From Chloroflexota bacterium (lineage in GTDB: Bacteria > Chloroflexota > Anaerolineae > Anaerolineales > VGOW01): a stretch of 64,000 nucleotides of DNA. Position 1 is the stretch's first letter; every line of letters begins with the position of its first letter. A program made the translations under genes and the position numbers. The stretch lies in assembly GCA_016875735.1 (NCBI GenBank), contig VGOW01000002.1, positions 1 through 64,000 of the forward strand. Reading direction: 5' to 3'. The notes under the pieces were generated by a model. It saw nothing but the letters and a program-made list of their open reading frames with translations, was not told the origin of the DNA and did no database searches. Shown one piece after another: positions 60,140 through 64,000 of the stretch.

Positions 60140-62465
60140 GAGGGTGAGAGCGAAGGGCGAAGAAGAGGGCGAGCCAAAGGGTTGATGCGCTGGCCGTGAT
60201 AATGAGGCCGAGGGTGACGGAGGGTGGAGTGTATTCGAAAAGGATGGCGTGCGTACCGGCGGGGACGGCGACGGCGCGAAAGTTGTAGTCGGCGCGGAGA
60301 ATGGGTTGGGGGCGGCCATCCACAAATGTGCGCCAGCCGGGATAATACGTGTCGGAGAGGACAACGTAGCCATCGCGGTCGAGGATGACGGAGGCAGTGA
60401 AGCGGTTGGGGTCGAGGGCGAGGGTTGGAAAGGCGGAGGCAGGTTCGGGCAGCTCGAGGATGGCTTCGGTTTCGGGATCGAAGTTCGGGCCGGTGATGGC
60501 GGCAAAGGCGGCGTCGCCGTTGGCAACGCTCCGGGCGTTGTAAACGATCCGCAGGCGCGATGTTTTCTCCGAACGCACGGTCACCGCGCCCATCGGTTTG
60601 ACGATGGCTCTCACGTCGGCCAGATTCATCAACAGGGGATTCGTCTCCATTGCTGTGAGGTATCGAGTGTGTCGGGCGGGCAGGAGCGGATCGAAGCTGT
60701 TGGCCGAGGCGATGTTGCTGAGGGCGGGAAGGTTGGGCAGAAGCGAGTTACGGAGAGCGCCGGGATCGAGGGGATCGAACGATTGAAAGCGAAAGTGCTC
60801 GCCAAACTTGGCGCGGTATTCATCGTCGGCAAATTGAAAGAGGCGGCCTTCGGCGAGGGCGAAGTTTGGGGTGAGATGGTAAAGCGCGCGGCCGGTGGCC
60901 GGGTTGAGGCGCGCGGCGGCGAGGCCGAGATCGATGGCGATGAAGGCGAGGGTGAGGAGATGCCAGAGGGTGGGTGGGTGGTTGGGTGGTTGGGTGGTTC
61001 GGTGGTTCGGTGGTTGGGTGGTTCGGTGGTTGGGTGGTTGGGTGAGGAGGAGGAGAAAGGCGAGGGAGGCGAAGGAGGCGGCGGAGGCGAGGGCGGCGCC
61101 AAAAGTTTGGGCGCGAGGGTCGGCGATGATGAAGTTGGCGGCGAGGCCGAAGACGATCACGGCGAGGCTTCCGGCAATGCCGAGTCGCGCCCAATACCGT
61201 TTGCGTTCGGATGCGCGCCAACGATCCGCGCCGATACCGGCGAGGAGGCTGAGGGCAGAGGTGTAGCCGATGAGCATCCGTGCCGGGGCTTGAAAGAGAT
61301 CGAAGCCGGGAACGAAACGATAGAAGAGTGGAAAGAGAGGGGTGTTCTTGCCAAGGGCAAGGAGGATGGAGATGGTGGCGAGGGCGAGAGAAAAGTTGAC
61401 CACAGAGCTCACAGAGAGGTTTGCCGGCGATGGTTTGTGTTCTCTGCGATAGGCAATGTAGATGGCGTAGGCGGCGAAGGCGAGAGGCAACAGCCCCATG
61501 TAGGCGTTGTCTTCCCAATATGCGCCATAGCCCCAATAGTTGCCATCGGCGGGGTGGCCGAAGAAGTTGGGGGCGACGAAGGTAAGCAATCGCCACGGCC
61601 AAAGCGAATAGGTCATGGCGAATTCGTATTCGGCGGCGTCGGCGCGGGGCGATTGCCGAAGAAGTTCGAGCGTGGGGATAAGTTGAACGGCGGTGAGGCC
61701 GAGGGCGAGGACGATGGCGAGGGAGAAGAAGGCAAGGTTGCGAAGTGTGGGGCGTGAAGCGTGGAGCGTGAAGCGTGGGGCGTGGGGCGTGAGCGTTGGA
61801 GAGACGGAATGCCACACGACCCACGCGCCCGCGATGAGCAGTGTGTAAAACGAGCTCTGCGCGTGGCCGGAGAGAAGTTGGAGAGAAATGAGGAGGGAGA
61901 GGGTGAGGAAGTGTTTGAGTTTGAGTTGGGGTTGGAGTCCGCCCCCACCTTCAGCCTTTTCCTCTTCCGGGGGATGGGAGAAAAGCACAATCCACGGCAA
62001 CCAAGCCATTGCGTTGTTGATGGTGATGAACCACAGCCGCCCGCTGAGGTAGCCGGAAAGGGCGAAGGCAAGACCGCACACAGCGGAGCCAAAGTGGCCC
62101 AGCCCAATGCGCCGCCCCAACCGAACCATGCCCACGCCGGCGAACGAAAGATGCAGAACGGCCAGCACACTGATCGCGGTTTCGGGCGGGAGGATGAGCG
62201 AAAGAAAATTCGGGGGATAGAGAACAGCGGATTGGTGATTCGCCATCAGCGGCGCGCCCATGCCGAGCAGCGGACTCCACAGGGGGAGCCGCCCCTGCCG
62301 CAGAGCCTCGTTCACCAAGACGCGCCACGGAACGAATTGCAGGGCGGGCAATCCCCAGTACAACACTTGCCCGCCGACGACCAGCCGCCAAAAAGTTACA
62401 AGCGGCGCAACGGCAACAACGGCCTCGGGCCAATATCGCCGCATGGCCGATTGTGGTTCATTCAT
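60132..62465 (-). CDS. YfhO-family membrane protein
   Basis: 777 aa with about twelve membrane helices, similar layout to the N-terminal half of the fused protein at 25067: a WGLPALQFVPWRVLVNEALRQG early loop, Pro/Phe-rich periplasmic part (YLSGRLWFITINNAMAWLPWIV) and a late beta-rich end. Three short-unit arrays are translated in its loops (GLQPQLKLKHF; SPTLTPHAPRFTLHASRPTL; TQPPNHRTTQPPNHRTTQPP). It overlaps the next gene by 8 bp. Probably an envelope glycan-modifying transferase; no catalytic residue is certain. Confidence 0.85.
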   Translation of the reverse strand: MNEPQSAMRRYWPEAVVAVAPLVTFWRLVVGGQVLYWGLPALQFVPWRVLVNEALRQGRLPLWSPLLGMGAPLMANHQSAVLYPPNFLSLILPPETAISVLAVLHLSFAGVGMVRLGRRIGLGHFGSAVCGLAFALSGYLSGRLWFITINNAMAWLPWIVLFSHPPEEEKAEGGGGLQPQLKLKHFLTLSLLISLQLLSGHAQSSFYTLLIAGAWVVWHSVSPTLTPHAPRFTLHASRPTLRNLAFFSLAIVLALGLTAVQLIPTLELLRQSPRADAAEYEFAMTYSLWPWRLLTFVAPNFFGHPADGNYWGYGAYWEDNAYMGLLPLAFAAYAIYIAYRREHKPSPANLSVSSVVNFSLALATISILLALGKNTPLFPLFYRFVPGFDLFQAPARMLIGYTSALSLLAGIGADRWRASERKRYWARLGIAGSLAVIVFGLAANFIIADPRAQTFGAALASAASFASLAFLLLLTQPPNHRTTQPPNHRTTQPPNHPPTLWHLLTLAFIAIDLGLAAARLNPATGRALYHLTPNFALAEGRLFQFADDEYRAKFGEHFRFQSFDPLDPGALRNSLLPNLPALSNIASANSFDPLLPARHTRYLTAMETNPLLMNLADVRAIVKPMGAVTVRSEKTSRLRIVYNARSVANGDAAFAAITGPNFDPETEAILELPEPASAFPTLALDPNRFTASVILDRDGYVVLSDTYYPGWRTFVDGRPQPILRADYNFRAVAVPAGTHAILFEYTPPSVTLGLIITASASTLWLALFFALRSHPHA
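60980..61043. repeat. 8-bp G-rich array GGTTGGGT / GGTTCGGT, eight units, in frame
   Basis: Eight uninterrupted 8-mers, five GGTTGGGT and three GGTTCGGT. On the plus strand this is a run of GG and GGG tracts with 1-4-nt spacers, so it can form two-tetrad quadruplexes. On the coding strand it reads ACCCAACC and is translated TQPPNHRT repeats. Frame kept because 64 bp plus neighbours stay open in the reading frame. Confidence 0.95.
61749..61797. repeat. 7-bp array GGGGCGT / GAAGCGT, in frame
   Basis: GGGGCGT, GAAGCGT, GGAGCGT, GAAGCGT, GGGGCGT, GGGGCGT, then GAGCGTT. It is the reverse complement of the ACGCCCC unit at 26591-26632. Coding strand: TPHAPRFTLHASR. Confidence 0.93.
61911..61938. 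repeat. 6-bp array GAGTTT / GAGTTG, in frame
   Basis: GTTTGAGTTTGAGTTGGGGT followed by TGGAG. Same unit as 43392-43435. Translated LQPQLKLK within a YfhO loop. Confidence 0.75.
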
Positions 62466-62482
62466 CCTTCATCGCTCATCCT
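62458..62482. repeat. TTCATCC array before the YfhO gene
   Basis: TTCATTCATCCTTCATCGCTCATCCTTCATTTC, overlapping the possible YfhO start and the gap to the next gene. The unit is the same as 60101-60128 in reverse complement. Confidence 0.75.
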
Positions 62483-64000
62483 TCATTTCAAAGCCCATAC
62501 CGAATACTCGCCCGACTGGAAAACCATATGCATGTAATCGGCGGCGTCCCGCGCAGGATTGAAACTGCCCAACGCTTTTTCGTGCGGGCCGATGATCAAA
62601 TACGGCGCTCCGGCGCCGTTGTATAAATCGCGCCGCTCATAAGTCGGCGTGGAGCCGCGATACAACTGTTGCACGACATCTTTCTTGTATGAAAGATATG
62701 GCGTTTCGGGGCCATGGCCGATATACGATACGAAGTAGCCGTAGGCCGGAGCGGCATTGCCGAATTCGTACGACGACATCACCACCGCGCGCGGCGGCAG
62801 ACTCTTTCCGAGAAACGCATACGTCGCCGCCTGATCGTGAGTGTGATACACCGGCTCTTGTGGGTTGAGCGCGGCGATGAGGCCGCCCGCCCACACCAGC
62901 GCCGTTCCCGGAAGAACGAGGGCGATGAGCGCCAGCGGCGCATACCGCGCCGCCCACCGCCGCGCTCGCCCTTTGCCGATGCCCACCGTGAGCCCGAGCA
63001 ATGCCATCGCCGCCAACGGAACTTGCGCGCCCTCCGCAAATCGCCTCTGCAAGTTGTAGGGCACATACAATAACAACGGCACGATCAACAGCCAGCCCGC
63101 AATGAATGCCCACGCAATCATGTGGCGGCGATACAGCGATCTCAGCCCAAACACTGCGCCGGCGATCAGCAACCCCCACGCCAAAAGGTAGTGCCATGGC
63201 GGCGGCGATACGATGATATTCTGCGCGCCCCACAACGAGTAAATGGGATCGACTTGAAACAGCAAAAACGTGTACAGGGTGATCGGCACACCGAACGATC
63301 CCGCAAAGGCCGACACCCACAACGCCCGCACCGCCACTGCGCCCAAATCCATCCCGCGAGTCAATTCATGTTCGCCCTGCCGAAAAGCCATCGCCGCAAG
63401 AACGGCGACGTGCAGTCCGAGCGCAGTGTAAACTATCAGCATGTAAAACGGTTGAAGGAGCGTGAGCAGAAACCACGAGCCGCCCGCCGCAAGTCCCCAC
63501 GCCCAATGGCCGCGCACGGCCCAAAGATAAAACAACATTCCGCCGAGCATGAGCGCGCGCGCCGCCGCCAAATGCGGCAGGCTATAGAGATGCAGAAACG
63601 TGAACGCTTCGGGCGAGTAAAACTCAAGCGGCGTGTCGGGCGATTGCAAAACGAGCAACAGCCAACCCAGCCCCCCGCCCAGCACAATCACGATGAGCGC
63701 CAGCCGTCTCTGCCGCACATGCGGAAGCAGTTCGGCGATGAAGCGATACGTCACCAACACCAGCGCGAAGCCAAACACAACGCGCGCCGCATGGTAGCCG
63801 AAAACCAGCGCATCATGCAATCGCAGAGCATCGCCTGTGCCCGCCATCCATCCAATCAACTTGCCGAGCAAAATAAAAAACGGGTACACCAACGACGGCG
63901 GATGTTCCTCGATGGCATATGATAACTGCAACAGCCATTGCCCGTGCGCGCCCAATTGCATCTTCGCCAAATAGGAATTGCCATCCTCGACAGCGATGAC
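62483..64000 (-). CDS. multi-pass membrane protein, N-terminus outside the window
   Basis: Open to the window edge on the minus strand: the frame runs upstream of the track ATG as VIAVEDGNSYLAK with no stop, so it is partial. At least ten membrane helices (FALVLVTYRFIAELL; LLLVLQSPD; YLLAWGLLIAGAVFG). The C-terminal part after SLPPRAVVMSSYEFGN is extracytoplasmic. The early loop NSYLAKMQLGAHGQWLL and EEHPPSLVYPFFILLG suggest a GT-C-type transferase. It heads the YfhO cluster. Function not certain. Confidence 0.7.
   Translation of the reverse strand, partial: VIAVEDGNSYLAKMQLGAHGQWLLQLSYAIEEHPPSLVYPFFILLGKLIGWMAGTGDALRLHDALVFGYHAARVVFGFALVLVTYRFIAELLPHVRQRRLALIVIVLGGGLGWLLLVLQSPDTPLEFYSPEAFTFLHLYSLPHLAAARALMLGGMLFYLWAVRGHWAWGLAAGGSWFLLTLLQPFYMLIVYTALGLHVAVLAAMAFRQGEHELTRGMDLGAVAVRALWVSAFAGSFGVPITLYTFLLFQVDPIYSLWGAQNIIVSPPPWHYLLAWGLLIAGAVFGLRSLYRRHMIAWAFIAGWLLIVPLLLYVPYNLQRRFAEGAQVPLAAMALLGLTVGIGKGRARRWAARYAPLALIALVLPGTALVWAGGLIAALNPQEPVYHTHDQAATYAFLGKSLPPRAVVMSSYEFGNAAPAYGYFVSYIGHGPETPYLSYKKDVVQQLYRGSTPTYERRDLYNGAGAPYLIIGPHEKALGSFNPARDAADYMHMVFQSGEYSVWALK

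Noticed and set aside
60980-61043. CRISPR-like repeat array
   Set aside because: The units are 8 bp with no spacers and lie in an open reading frame. No Cas genes are present; arrays here are simple tandem repeats.

Overview
The window is about 60% G+C and densely coded, with short intergenic gaps rich in palindromes and short-unit repeats. Gene content points to a Gram-positive-like or monoderm-type bacterium, most probably Chloroflexota of the Anaerolineae kind: a roadblock / V4R / response-regulator cassette, XRE-NB-ARC-TPR regulators, YfhO-type giant membrane proteins, DUF4236-TPR, an RpoC with a long coiled-coil insertion, and lipoproteins with FGxPIS-type repeats. This assignment comes from gene families only. 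No rRNA, tRNA or CRISPR array was seen.

Layout. 236-6903 (minus): an old-yellow-enzyme-type flavoprotein, a CoxE-like VWA protein with its MoxR ATPase, a YgiT zinc-finger protein, an M29 aminopeptidase and a DinB protein. 6941-10569: a chimeric, frameshifted XRE/NB-ARC/TPR regulator, divergent from two small membrane proteins. 11281-16415 (minus): FtsK with a coupled 72-aa protein, then a copper/cytochrome module (SCO, double-PCuAC lipoprotein, cytochrome c). 16485-22161 (minus): a 7TM-GAF-HTH sensor, a histidine-kinase remnant, and the overlapping genes xerC, purine nucleoside phosphorylase, a membrane protein and a GNAT. 22280-24279 (plus): roadblock, V4R and a broken response regulator. 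24295-29323 (plus): dolichol-phosphate-mannose-type synthase plus a 1418-aa YfhO-flippase fusion. 29366-32540: an AlbA_2/ATPase/RRM fusion followed by asnS. 32573-44298: mixed housekeeping and secreted proteins, a BNR-type pseudogene, DedA and a GyrA/ParC-type topoisomerase subunit. 44465-51035 (plus): a fused methyltransferase-endonuclease, DUF4236-TPR, a GAF-GGDEF protein, a 39-aa membrane peptide and an agmatinase-family enzyme. 51258-58234 (minus): rpoC without rpoB, then rimM, khpA, rpsP and ffh. 58327-64000 (minus): a second mannosyl-transfer cluster.

How the genes work together. The two GT2 + YfhO clusters look like paralogous envelope-glycan modules: the GT2 enzyme would make the lipid-linked sugar, the multi-pass proteins would use or move it. 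The SCO / PCuAC / cytochrome c genes look like a Cu(A)-delivery module whose oxidase lies elsewhere. The ffh-rpsP-khpA-rimM block is the usual protein-export / ribosome-maturation operon.

The most unusual things are: (1) the Schlafen-type AlbA_2-HATPase protein with a C-terminal RRM, on a more A+T-rich gene; (2) many degenerate 6-8-bp tandem arrays with different units, several of them translated in frame inside membrane proteins; (3) palindromic repeats, one of them inserted in frame in the nuclease half of a methyltransferase-nuclease; (4) several signalling genes carrying chimeric joins, internal deletions or a 73-bp frameshifting duplication. Item 4 is either real decay by recombination or an assembly problem, and should be checked against reads.
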